Shown piece after piece: positions 31,596 to 41,815 of a stretch of DNA of 64,000 nucleotides (its first letter is position 1; the number at the start of each line of letters is the position of its first letter). The DNA is from Parietichytrium sp. I65-24A. Its lineage: Eukaryota; Sar; Bigyra; Thraustochytrida; Thraustochytriidae. The stretch lies in contig BLSF01000002.1 of the NCBI GenBank assembly GCA_012862575.1, positions 744,001 through 808,000 on the forward strand. The letters run 5' to 3'. The notes beneath the pieces were generated by a model, which worked only from the letters and a program-made list of their open reading frames with translations, made no database searches and had not been told where the DNA came from. Both the position numbers and the translations under genes were made by a program.

Positions 31596-33887
31596 CTAGC
31601 TCTCCTCTGCCTCTGCCGGCTCTTCGTCCTCGTCACCAGCCATGTGCACTTTCGCAGAGACACTCAATTTATCAGTAGATATACGTAGCAGCTCACGGAA
31701 TCCCATCGTCGCATAGCACGCCGCAGGAAGTGTAAATTCGAGTCGCAGAGCGGTTCTGTTTGGCTTGTCCTCGCAAGACTTTGGAACGATGCCCTCCAAT
31801 TTGTCCAGATCGCTGAGAATGAGGTCTTCGTCAGACTGCGACGAGTGGTATGGAATGAACTCGTGTTGAATGTCTTTCGGGCGAATAAGAATTTGTCGAT
31901 AGCTTCCAATTGGCGCGAGTTTTCCGGCGAGGTTCTTCATCTCCTCCATTTTCAGACCATTTTCGGCGAACAAATCCTCAAAAAACTTCTTGTTCACCTT
32001 ATGTGTTGGAAATTGGGTGATCTTGGACCCAATGAGAGGGAGGACGATGTCATCCACCGTCCATCGACCTTCAAGCACGTCTTTGGCAGTGGCGACTTGA
32101 ACATTCTGGATGTTATGCGACGAATTGCCGACCTCTTTGAGGACGAGATCACCTTCCACAACCCTGTCGCTTCCGTACTCCTCCACTCTCTTGGTCACCG
32201 CAAGATTGAAAATGTAAGACTGGAAAGCGTTCACGTACAACGAACGGAGACTGATGGGAATAGACTGAATTGCCATTTCATATTCTCCGGAAGAATATTC
32301 ATCGATTCCTGTTGCCTCCTGATTTTGCCTTCCCTTAGCCCGGCGCGAAAGTGCAAGTGCTATGCTCTTCAGAGCGACCATATCGGGCGGTATAGATTTC
32401 ATCAGTGAAGTTGCGTCGCCAGACTGAACAAATGTATTCAAGGCTTCAACGAAGATCGGGGAGTCTGTCGACCTTGCCAGGCAGAGCAATTTTACAGCCC
32501 CCTTAAAATCCCCGTTCAAAATATGCCTCCCGACATGATGAGTTGGGGTGCCGGTCGTGCCAAATCTCTGCATTCCAAAGTAATTCAGAAATCTATCCCA
32601 AAGCTGAATCTTCTCGCGAATGAGATCTAGCGCAACTTTACCATTTGCATCCCATTCTCCGGCAAATACTCTCGTGTCTTCTGACTGGGCAGTAACTTGG
32701 TCAGGGGAATTCTCACATTTCAAATCAGAGTCACCATTACCAGCCAGCATTTCATGCGGAACTTCGACGGACAGATCGCGGAAGAGCACAGTGAAACGAT
32801 TGCCTGCGAGCTGGCCGAGCCGAAGGGGCTTGGCGACAAACTCAAAGTTTCCGACGTGCACAACCATGGGTTTCCCTCTCCGATTGCGGGTGTTCTCCGC
32901 AGCTTGGGCGATTTCTTTTGGAGTGACATGATAGGTTGTCACCTGCTGTACCGTGACGCCGCGCTTATCCTTGATTCCTGCCGTTTCAAAATTATTCGCC
33001 TTCACTCCGATGCCTCTGCCCATAATATTGAATGCTTCATTCATGTCCACATTTTCCTTGTACAACACGAATTTGAGATACGGCGGCCGGTCGCTCGGCC
33101 AAGCATTCTTTCCCTGCATAGTACGGTGGTCTACACCGCTCTTCAGGCGGAGCTTGCGGGACTGCTTTTGCCTCTTGTTGCCTTTCCTGTCGTCCCTAGC
33201 ATCACCGGAGGCCTTCCTTTTGTCACCAGCTCCGGCCTGGTCAGAAGAGCTTCGCAGAATCACGCGTATGACTCGGTCGGTACCGTCGCCGTCGTATTTG
33301 GTAATTTCCCGGACTCCTTCCGCGTTGAGCTTCGTCAATACGGTATCGGTAACAAGATAATCATCAAAAAACGTTCGAACAGCATGATGCACCGCCTTTC
33401 GTACATCTTTGTCCTCAACGGCCTCGAGCAACACATGCGTCTGCGCCATGTTCGTCTTCTTCGCCCCCTCGGCGTCTTCACTTAATTTGAATGCTTCGAG
33501 TTCTCGCAGGGCCGGGACCGACCGGAGCAGAAGCTTCACATCTGCCGCGGCCTTGGCAGACACCAGCTGTTCGAGCCGCGCAAGTCCGTCCCCGTATTTC
33601 CCATTCCCATCTCCACTTCCATTTTCGGCACCCACTGATGCACTCCTATTTCCTTCGGCAGAGACAACCTCCAATTCCGGCACCTGAAGTTCCGTTAATC
33701 GCACCACATCTCCTTTCAGCGACACCTCATTCACGAGAAAGTCGCGAAACCTGTGTTTGATCGTGCCGCTAAACCCAGGGCGATTCTCCACCACGAAGCG
33801 GCGAACACCGACTTGTTCCTCCGTTGCAGCGACGGAGCCAGCCTTCAGCGCGGCAAACTGCGCGCTAGCTGTCTCTTTGTCCGCCAT
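31596..33887 (-). CDS. PUS7: tRNA pseudouridine synthase PUS7/TruD
   Basis: Pseudouridine synthase of the TruD class, 763 residues from ATG 33887 (the open frame extends 55 codons upstream only to TTG). The catalytic aspartate is D307 in AGIKDKRGVTVQQV. Other family blocks are FRDFLVNEV near the N-terminus, GNRFTVLFRD, NYFGMQRFG, HHVGRHIL and the C-terminal AFQSYIFNLAV. The central KDDRKGNKRQKQSRK stretch is a strongly basic insertion that may act as a nuclear signal or RNA tether. The tail is acidic. PUS7 modifies U13 and U35 in tRNAs, U35 in U2 snRNA and sites in mRNA. Length and order match fungal and animal PUS7. Confidence 0.93.
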   Translation of the reverse strand: MADKETASAQFAALKAGSVAATEEQVGVRRFVVENRPGFSGTIKHRFRDFLVNEVSLKGDVVRLTELQVPELEVVSAEGNRSASVGAENGSGDGNGKYGDGLARLEQLVSAKAAADVKLLLRSVPALRELEAFKLSEDAEGAKKTNMAQTHVLLEAVEDKDVRKAVHHAVRTFFDDYLVTDTVLTKLNAEGVREITKYDGDGTDRVIRVILRSSSDQAGAGDKRKASGDARDDRKGNKRQKQSRKLRLKSGVDHRTMQGKNAWPSDRPPYLKFVLYKENVDMNEAFNIMGRGIGVKANNFETAGIKDKRGVTVQQVTTYHVTPKEIAQAAENTRNRRGKPMVVHVGNFEFVAKPLRLGQLAGNRFTVLFRDLSVEVPHEMLAGNGDSDLKCENSPDQVTAQSEDTRVFAGEWDANGKVALDLIREKIQLWDRFLNYFGMQRFGTTGTPTHHVGRHILNGDFKGAVKLLCLARSTDSPIFVEALNTFVQSGDATSLMKSIPPDMVALKSIALALSRRAKGRQNQEATGIDEYSSGEYEMAIQSIPISLRSLYVNAFQSYIFNLAVTKRVEEYGSDRVVEGDLVLKEVGNSSHNIQNVQVATAKDVLEGRWTVDDIVLPLIGSKITQFPTHKVNKKFFEDLFAENGLKMEEMKNLAGKLAPIGSYRQILIRPKDIQHEFIPYHSSQSDEDLILSDLDKLEGIVPKSCEDKPNRTALRLEFTLPAACYATMGFRELLRISTDKLSVSAKVHMAGDEDEEPAEAEES

Positions 33888-34643
33888 TCGCGCCAAAGTT
33901 GCCCGAATTCCCCCTCGCGCGACCCTCTGCGTCGCCAAGTGACGCAGCACCTCCTCTGCTCTTCCTCTGGCACCTATTTTCTCTGTCCGTGCGCTATCTA
34001 TCTTCCTAGCTAGGCTAGGGCCTGAAAGAGTTCGTTGTGAGTACGCTTTCAAAGATCCACGACTTTACATGTACGGTCGCGAGGACCTGTTCTCTCTATT
34101 ACGGGATACAGTTGCGAGGATACCCAAGACTCTCTTGGGTGCCAATGATTTCGGCAGGATTCTCCGACGATCCACCACTAATAGCTGTCCTGATATCGCC
34201 ATTAGGAGCTGCCTAGCATTCGGGAAAAGTGAAAAGGGACAAGGAATTCGCCGAGTTCGTCTCGGGAAAACTTGAATCGGACAAACGTAGGCTCATAGAT
34301 AGAAAAGATCCAAAGTTCGACGTCGGGCGAATTGTCGAGCATACATTCGCCGAGATCTAAACTATTACGCTAGCTGGTATTAGAAATCAGTACTGGCACG
34401 ATAGATAACACCACACAGACACAGCGTATCAAAGGTTTATCGCAGCTACCCTACCACAGAGCTCTAATCGTAGCTAGGGTCGCACGGGACGAGCTGAGTT
34501 TACCCGGTGGGAAAGTTGAACATAGTTGAACACTGTCAGTTTCCGAACTCCGAAGTTGTTGTACAGCTCGCCGATTATAGACTCTTGACCTGGTACTCTC
34601 TGGCAGAGCAGTTTTGGGAAAGGTTGTGCGGGGAACAGGGAGA
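33888..34643. other. divergent promoter region
   Basis: Lies between PUS7 and the secreted protein gene. A GTTGAACA(T/C) direct repeat occurs at about 34516-34535. No gene is seen. Confidence 0.55.
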
Positions 34644-35396
34644 ATGCGCAGCCCAAGTGTTGTGGCGTTTTGGGCGGTAGTGGGCGCGGTTTATGGCGCG
34701 AAAGATGGCTTGGGTGCTTTTCGCGAAGAAAGAATGGTGAATAGTCCAAAGCCGCGGTGGCCAGACGCGTTTCAAGCAGAATTCATCTCGGAGCCACGAA
34801 ACAAGAACACGACGGGGTTTTACGCCATCGGAAAGGATGCGAGCGGCCATTTGGCAGAACGCATCGATCTTGCGGACGGTAGTCGAGAGCATCTCTGCGC
34901 ACATTTTCACTTGAACACGGCCTGTTCCCAATACACGGTCCAGAAGTACAGGTATCTCGTATTTCCAAAGATCGGAGATTGCTGCAAATGCTGCACATAT
35001 GATCTACGGAGTAAGTATGAATGCGGTGGCCCACTACTTCCTGCCTGGGTGTCGAACGGGAAGTATCTGGGTATTTCTGAGGTCCCCGCTGCATCAGGCG
35101 TTGTGGAGTGCCACAAGTGGAGCGTGGTGGGGCTCTCAGAAGTCAATGTGAATTACTACTACCAAAACGTAAAGACTGGACTTCCCTGCGAGATCGACGG
35201 CTACAACTACTTGTTTAATCCGCAGCAAAGGGCAGATGATCAATACATCTTCACGCCGTCTTCCGTAAAGCTTCAAGTTGATGCGAAACACTTTGAGCTT
35301 CCTGAAAGTTGTGACAATGCCCGGCCGTGTGGCGATCCAGTTTGCGATCCGCAGGTTGACAAGCACTTATGGGAGGAATTGGAGTCAACTGCTTGA
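34644..35396 (+). CDS. secreted Cys-rich protein, ependymin-related-like
   Basis: 250 residues. ATG 34644 opens a signal peptide (MRSPSVVAFWAVVGAVYGA, cleavage near residue 19); a longer frame upstream has only TTG. The mature part has WPDAFQAEF, a CCKCC cluster, a CHKWSV block, a YYYQNVKTGLPCEIDG strand pair and a closing run that ends VDAKHFELPESC. This order (aromatic start, C-x-x-W, YYY with P-C, F-x-x-P-x-x-C end) recalls ependymin-related secreted lipid-binding proteins. The assignment is by pattern only. One NNT-type glycosylation site occurs near the N-terminus. It converges on PKA-R. Confidence 0.6.
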   Translation: MRSPSVVAFWAVVGAVYGAKDGLGAFREERMVNSPKPRWPDAFQAEFISEPRNKNTTGFYAIGKDASGHLAERIDLADGSREHLCAHFHLNTACSQYTVQKYRYLVFPKIGDCCKCCTYDLRSKYECGGPLLPAWVSNGKYLGISEVPAASGVVECHKWSVVGLSEVNVNYYYQNVKTGLPCEIDGYNYLFNPQQRADDQYIFTPSSVKLQVDAKHFELPESCDNARPCGDPVCDPQVDKHLWEELESTA

Positions 35397-35691
35397 CTCC
35401 CAGTCAACAACCCCACATCTTCTTCAGAGTCAAATGCACTGCCGGTGTCTCCGCTACCGTCTAATAGTATCATGTCTCCATCTCTCTAATAGAACAGCGC
35501 ATCGTCTTTGTCATTCATTCCTCTCTTGATGTTTAAAAACAACAACAATTGCACGAGCCCCAACAAAAAGTCTATGGGAGTTATGAAGTGCGGAAGATAT
35601 ATACTTGTTTAATGGTGCTTGTTATGTAAGAGAGCTCTGTGGCAACCCAGCGGGGGGAGAGGGGTGCTCAGAATAAGTGTTTGAGTCGCGC

Positions 35692-36906
35692 CTATTTCGT
35701 CAACCATTGCGAATAGTCGTCCATGTTCCTTGCAAGAATGTCCGAAAGCGGACCCAAGACTCTTTTGAATACCTTTCTGTGAACAGACAATACCTTTACT
35801 GCAGCGCTCTCAGCGATGACTGTGGCCTGTCTTTTCTTCGAGGTCAAAAGCGCAATCTCACCAAAGTACTTTCCTTCTGTCAACCTTGACACAGCCTTGC
35901 CGTCGCGTTCGACGGAGACCACCCCACTGGCAATAATGTAAAACTCATCACCTTGATCACCCTGTTCGACGATTTGTTGGCCTGCCTTAAAAGATGTTTC
36001 GCGAAGGGTGTCGGCGAGCACCATAAGCTCTTCCTGAGACATTTCTTTCAAGATTGGGACTGTTTGGAGGAATTGCAAGTACTTTTCGCGCTTTTTCATG
36101 GCCGACCCCATGAGAATGGTCTTGAAGCTTACTTGGTCAAGCCGCCAAGCCTCACAATCCTCGATGGCTTGAACGGTTGCTGCTCGTGGGGCGTGGTACA
36201 TCAACGCAAGCTCCCCGAATCCATCTCCCGCAGAGTACTCGAGGTCAAGCTTCTTGTCATCCTTATGCACATCTGCTTTCCCAGAAGACAAGATAAAGTA
36301 GTGCTCAGCAGCAGTGTCTCCTTGTGTGATAATTGTGGTGCCAGAAGGGAAGGAGCACTTCTCAAAGGCGTTCACAATGGTGTCGATTTCCTCTTCGTCC
36401 AAGTGGGAACAGAGCACATTGCCTTGGACAATTTCCCTCAACGTGGCCTTTTCTTCGTCCGATTTCTCAAAAACAACCGTCTTCGCCGAAATAGATTCCT
36501 CCTTCATGACACCTGCGCTAACAGAGATGCGTCTACCAAGAGTGTTTCTGCCTCCTTTTCGCTGCGGGAGCTCGTCTACGTACTCGTCTTCATCACTATC
36601 TTCGCTGTCTTCCTCGTCAGCATCGGAGGTCGGGTTCTGTTTTCTCCCAGAGAGATTTTCAGCCAGGCTCGGTTTGCGATTTCCTGCGGGGCCCGGGCCG
36701 CTCTCTGCGATCTCAGACTTCTTGCAGAACTCCTGGGTTTCCTCGGGATAATGCTCTAGAAGGTACTGAACAATAAAGCCCACGGGGCTCTCGGGCTTGT
36801 CCAGGAGAAGCTGCTCAACGATCTTGATGAAAAGTGTGTTGACGCCCTTTTCGGAGAGATACTGCTGCAGCTCTTCCTGCACTGCTGACTCGGCCGACAT
36901 TGACAT
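35692..36906 (-). CDS. PKAR: cAMP-dependent protein kinase regulatory subunit, RII-like
   Basis: 404 residues from ATG 36906. ATG 36900 is nearly equivalent, and upstream in-frame sequence has only TTG. Residues 8-55 form an RIIa dimerisation/docking helix pair ending VQYLLEHYPEE, so AKAP-type anchoring is possible. An acidic linker leads to the inhibitor sequence RRIS (125-128), a substrate-type (RII) site that the catalytic subunit can phosphorylate. Two cyclic-nucleotide domains follow. The first phosphate-binding cassette is FGELALMYHAPRAATV and the second is FGEIALLTSKKRQATV; both keep the Glu and Arg that hold the nucleotide. cAMP rather than cGMP binding is assumed from the family. Confidence 0.95.
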   Translation of the reverse strand: MSMSAESAVQEELQQYLSEKGVNTLFIKIVEQLLLDKPESPVGFIVQYLLEHYPEETQEFCKKSEIAESGPGPAGNRKPSLAENLSGRKQNPTSDADEEDSEDSDEDEYVDELPQRKGGRNTLGRRISVSAGVMKEESISAKTVVFEKSDEEKATLREIVQGNVLCSHLDEEEIDTIVNAFEKCSFPSGTTIITQGDTAAEHYFILSSGKADVHKDDKKLDLEYSAGDGFGELALMYHAPRAATVQAIEDCEAWRLDQVSFKTILMGSAMKKREKYLQFLQTVPILKEMSQEELMVLADTLRETSFKAGQQIVEQGDQGDEFYIIASGVVSVERDGKAVSRLTEGKYFGEIALLTSKKRQATVIAESAAVKVLSVHRKVFKRVLGPLSDILARNMDDYSQWLTK

Positions 36907-37313
36907 CTTCTTCGTCTTCGTCGCGACCCTTCCTCCTCGCCGCCTGCTCTGACCGATGCACTGGCTCCGCGTGCGCAGCAAGCCCCTCGATGCACGAGTA
37001 ACCAACGCTTCAGCCCCGACAACGCTGTCCCTTTCTTGCTTTTTCAACCCTCAGTCATCCTCAGTCTACCAAGTTCTGTTGACGTGTAGAACAACATAGC
37101 CATGGCATCGGCTGGTGAGAATGAGAACGTACTACCGGCACTTGTCAGTTGCAGGTTCTCACCTCAGGCTTAAAATTAACTTGGATACGAGTTATGTCTT
37201 CCATCTTTGTGCTGCCAGAACTGACTTTTCATTGTAAAAGCATGAATAGTCTGGCAACTTGCGAGAGGGCGCCAGGATAGTCCTGTCTTCACTCCTCATA
37301 CGCAGTACGTGCT

Positions 37314-37365
37314 CATGGATGATGGATGATGGATGATGGATGATGGATCATGGATCATGGATGGC
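37314..37365. repeat. (GGATGAT)n tandem repeat
   Basis: About seven 7-base ATGGATG/ATGGATC units in a row. Confidence 0.9.
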
Positions 37366-37872
37366 ATTCGCGAGTTTTGATTCCATTTTCCCTTGTGTTT
37401 CGAGCCACCTCACAAGGAAATTATACCGGAAGCTCCACGGTTTACTACCGTCGATGCTAATACTCACTACCGGTACTGGTATGTCTCAGGTTGGGGAAAC
37501 GGTTTGTTCTTCGTGTTCTCCGAAAGGAGCTTCGTTTCAATCGTTATAAAAGTGCCACAACAGTTTTGTTTTATAGGCCTGACTAAACGACGGCAGAGGT
37601 TTAGCGCCAGCATAGGAACAAATCCATACTATGCGTTTTCCCTATGCGAGCATATCGTAGAGAAGGGAAAAAAGGTACTTCTTAAATAGCTAATACTAAA
37701 CTCTCAGGATAGCCTAGCCCATCCCATCTTCAATAGCTAGTAGCTAGAATAACAGATCACAAATGGCCAAGTGATAGTTGTCTTTTTAAGAGCCCAATAG
37801 ATGGGTGCGTAGTAATGGCATACTGGGCGCAAAGTGTAGGATTCATTGACTATTGACTCTGTGAATGAAATG

Positions 37873-37874
37873 AG

Positions 37875-37906
<32 letters not shown>
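37873..37906. repeat. (GATT)n microsatellite
   Basis: Eight to nine near-perfect GATT units. Confidence 0.95.
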
Positions 37907-38093
37907 GGATTGAGTTGTGAGATTGACTGATCTCAAAATCTCTTTTGATCAAAAAGAGAAAAGGAAAAGGAAGGCGGTGGAGAGGGTGGATGGAGTGTAA
38001 GGAAGCTGTGTTGGTAGAGGAGCTGCGACGAGCAAGGCGAACGTAGTTGGAGGATGCCAAGTGGCGAAGGCTCACGAAAGGATCGGATCTGCG

Positions 38094-38598
38094 ATGGACG
38101 CAACAACGGCACTTGAGACGGAGGCGAAGAAGCGCAAAGCACTGGAGGAAGCCAGCAGCGCGTCTCAGGAGAAGAAGGTTGCCAGACTGCTCGACCCGGC
38201 AGAGTCAGAGGCAGACGCAGACGCAGACGGGAGACGCGAGTGCCGAGTCGGAGGGCGTCGATGCGGCAACCAAGGAGATCATTTTGACCAATCAGCACGC
38301 GCTGTGTAAGCTCCTGCAGCAACGGCGCGACCTCGTGCAAATGCTAAACTTTGGAGAGCTGGATGACTCTGACGTGAGTGAGTGCAGGACTAGCATCAAG
38401 CAAGTGGACAGGGAAGTCAATCTTATCTACCAAAAAGTATTGACTCTGCCGGCAGTGAAGGACTTTCAGTCGTCAGTCGGAGTGGCGCTGTTGCAGTTTA
38501 TCGTACGCAATCAGGTTGACGGGCCAACAAAGTATTCTGACGAGCTGAAGAATCGCTTGAAAACGCACAATATTGCTACATTCCCGTTCACTCAATAA
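38094..38598 (+). CDS. small helical protein, frame interrupted once
   Basis: Starting at ATG 38094, an Ala/Glu/Lys-rich coil (MDATTALETEAKKRKALEEA) runs to a short GCAGAC repeat. There the open frame changes to the +1 frame, which stays open to TAA at 38596. The GGG at 38229-38231 is the likely point: with two Gs the two parts read as one 167-residue protein. The C-terminal 105 residues are helical (KLLQQRRDLVQMLNFGE and a later VALLQFIVRNQVDG). The family is not recognised. A sequencing error in the repeat is as likely as a true mutation. No intron of normal size fits here. Confidence 0.55.
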
Positions 38599-39012
38599 GA
38601 GTCCCTCCCCCTTGCTTGAGCAACCCTCTTTCATAAGCGCAAGCGCGCCAGTCTAAAGGGGTTAGAAAAAGTTTCGGGGATAATGCCTCGTTTGTGTTTA
38701 GAACTGGCAAGTGCGATTGTTCCAAAAACCACGGCAATGGTTTCATATGGCGGATTAAATTTGTGTTAGACAGAGCACGTATGAACTCACTTTTGGTATT
38801 CATGGGTTCTCTTTATTCTTTTCTTTTTATTTAAATTATAAAAAAGAGTATCTCCATTTTCTAATTCACTGGTTTTGTATATCACAACAAAAAAGAAGAA
38901 GTGTACATGTCCCAAGCTTGGTGCCAGCCCCCGCCCCCCCTCAAAAAAAAAAAAAATCGGCGTTTGGTGAACCAAGAGCTCAGTTGCAAATCCCTTAGAA
39001 GCTGATGCGATC
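38599..39012. other. intergenic region between convergent genes
   Basis: 3' UTRs of the small gene and GH92. It includes a C-run followed by an A-run at about 38930-38956. Nothing else is seen. Confidence 0.6.
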
Positions 39013-41815
39013 TCACGAGAAAATGAGAGTTCCTCCTTCCAAAAGCTCAGAGTAGGGCAAAGTCACTGCTTCATTATCGAGAGCAATAGAACGCCCCCTC
39101 CATGAAATAGACTCGGCTGGGGCAAAGGTAGTGCTATAGTCCTTATTACCGAGTTTGAGATCGCGGACGATGTGAAGGTCGCCTCCGCGGCCACCTGAAC
39201 GCTTAATTTTGACTTCACGAAACAGTGGTGCGGCGCCAACCTGATACTTTCCCGAGCCTGGCACCAGAGCGTAGAGACCAAAAGAAGAGAGAATATACCA
39301 ACTGCTCATTTCGCCATTATCCTCATCCCCTGCGAAGCCAAAAGGTCCGTACTGAGTTCTCAAGGTATGGTGAATCCACCTTTGCCCTTCGATCGGGCAA
39401 CCGGCGTGTGCAAACATGTATAACACATGGTGAACGGGCTGGTTGTTGTGAGCATATTGGCCAAATGAATGCAGCAACATCTCCGTTTCCTCATGAATTC
39501 TGCGCCTATTTGACACCACCCCTTTTGCAGTCATCATTTCTTTGAGGACCGTGCACATTTTGGAGGCATCATGGTTTTCGATCACTTGCACCTCCTCGTA
39601 GGCCTCTCGGAGACCACTAGGATCGTGTGGAACATAAAAGCGATATTGCCATGGGCCACCCTCGGTGTAGGGTCCCATCCAAAAATACTCGTGAAATCTT
39701 CTGGTGAATTTTCCCTCGGCAGATTTTTCACGAAAAAAGCCCGACTCTGTGTCGAAAAGATGGCGCCAGCCAAGAGAGCGATCCCGTAGCTTCTTTGACA
39801 GCGAGTGATCTCCAAACTTCGCGGCTACCTCTGAGACCGCAAAGTCGCTCAAAAGGTAATTCAAAGTCGTGGAGACCGAGCCAGGTCTATATCGACCACC
39901 AGGAATATAACCCCTCGCTTGGTACTCGGGCATGTAGTCCCGCCCGTGGTGAACCTCGGTGCTCGCAGACTGCTTGATGTAACCGTAAGCGTCACGAGCA
40001 CTTTGCTCGGATAGCGCGCCATTAACGATTGCTTCCGCGATGCTCACTTCGCCCATTGACCCCACCATCGATTCTACTCGGCCAGGGCTGCTCCACTGTG
40101 GCAACATCCCGTCGGGGTCTTCGCGAATAGCATTCACCCAGCCTTCCATAATATCCCCGATCAAGTCCGGAAAGACCAAATGAAGCATAGGGTAAACTGT
40201 TCTGTAAGCATCCCAGAACCCGCTGTCTGTGGACAAAGGACCGTTAAACACCCCGCCCTCATCACTGTAGGGCGAATAGTGAATAACTTTTCCATCAGGG
40301 CCGATTTCACCGAGCTGTCGAGGGAAGAGCAGTGCTCGGTAAAGGCACGTGTACAGCTGCGTGTAGAGCTCGACCGTCTCGTCTCTATCTTGGTCTGCGT
40401 CCGCCTTCACCTCAACACGTGATAGCAGTTTGTTCCATTCAGATCGTCCTTCCGTTTGAAGCTTATCCATATCGGCTTGTCCCACTTCCATTTCCAAATT
40501 GCGCTTCGCTTGATCGAAGCTTATGAACGATGTTCCAATCCGTACAACAATATGGTCATCGACATGGGCACTCCCATCAATGGTGATTATCCGAAATTCG
40601 TCGTCTATGCTGACCTCAAAGGGGCTCAGACTGTTAGTGGTCAAAACGGCGTACACGTAGTGTTTCATCGACTCTGGTGCTTCGAGAACAGACGTCTCGA
40701 CGGAATAACCCTTGACTATGACCTCCTGCGGCGACACCAGAGTTGCCGAGAATCTCCTCAAGAAGGAGAAGTATATTCCGCGAGACTTTTCCGTTCCTCT
40801 AGGAAAAACAACCTTCATCAATCCGCCATGCTTGGTTCCAGTGAAGTCGATCTTCACGCAACTTATGTCGTCACACCAGTTGGTCATCTCGAGACTCATG
40901 TACGAGGGGTCAAAAATGGCCGTCTCTGGTTGATATGTGCCTTCCAACTCTCCACCGACCGTCGCCATCATGTCGAAGTAGCCGTAATCTCCGATCCACG
41001 GGGAAGGCTGGTGAGTACACCGAATGCCGGCTAACCTGTTGTCCGTTGGATCAAAGCACCAAGGGGAGGTGCCGTCATTATCGATGGTCCAATGCGTCAT
41101 TCCAAAGGGCCGGGTGATGAGAGGAAGAGCATTTCCGCGACTAGGGGTCTGGGTGTTTATGACGCCCGTGCCTCGCCGAACGTCCACATATTGCACATAC
41201 TGGGGGTAGATTGGTAGCGTAAGGACCTTCGTCAGCACTCTAACGCGACACCATTTGACAACAGCAGGCGAAACTTACATCTTCGTTCATAGAGCCAATT
41301 TGGGGTTTTGGAAATCTTTGCCGATAAAGCTTTTCCTCGAGCCTATTCTTTTGGGCATCGAGAGTGGCCGGCTCATCCCCCAGCTTGCCATAATAGCTCT
41401 CAGCAAGCTGTTTCTCTGATCGAAGCTCATCGGAAGCCACTGGGACCTCCGAGTCTCGATCCACGTACTTTCGCCGCAGCGCTTCAAGCTCCTCCAACTT
41501 TTGCTCGTAAAACTCCACGGAATAATAAGCGTCTTCCGAGTGCCCGAGATCATCCTCAAACAGGTTGGGAGCAACTCGCATTCCCCTGCTCAACCTCATG
41601 TCCAGCTCCGCCAGTTCCCTCCCGCCGCAACCCGTCATACTAAGCGCCACTATCGAACCTAACGCCCAAACAACCAGCACTATCCCCACGCCTAGAGTTA
41701 CTTGCCGCCGACTTGGTCCACTGCGATCTTCTCCGCGACGCATGGCACGTCGGTTATGATGCCACATCAAAGGCCGCATTGGGGGCGCGCTCCCCGGGTT
41801 GGTTATTGGCAACAT
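39013..41815 (-). CDS. GH92 alpha-1,2-mannosidase-like, type II membrane protein
   Basis: Two exons, 41815-41279 and 41226-39013, with a 52-nt GTAAGT...AG intron, give 916 residues. The intron length (1 mod 3) links the frames. Residues 39-60 are a single membrane segment after a basic N-terminus, so the catalytic part should face the secretory lumen or the outside. A coiled stem follows to about residue 170. GH92 blocks are VDVRRGTGVINT and RPFGMTHW near the start of the domain, WDAYRTVYPML in the middle, and GFAGDEDNGEMSSWYILSS followed by LVPGSGKYQVGAAPLF at the end. GH92 enzymes are calcium-dependent, inverting exo-alpha-mannosidases, best known in Bacteroidetes and present in some fungi. 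Trimming of N-glycans or dietary mannan are both possible. Confidence 0.88.

Larger units (their letters stand above)
36907..38093. other. divergent promoter region
   Basis: Lies between PKA-R and the small gene at 38094. It contains a GGATGAT tandem (37314-37365), (GATT)n (37873-37906) and three TACCGG motifs (37134, 37424, 37468). No gene is seen. Confidence 0.6.

Noticed and set aside
35953-36759. 268-residue plus-strand frame
   Set aside because: Lies wholly within the PKA-R gene on the other strand, which has clear family motifs.
37314-37906. Tandem repeats as possible mobile-element ends
   Set aside because: They are simple microsatellites with no element body, terminal repeats or transposase nearby.
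40456-41034. 192-residue plus-strand frame
   Set aside because: Opposite the GH92 exon and without conserved features.
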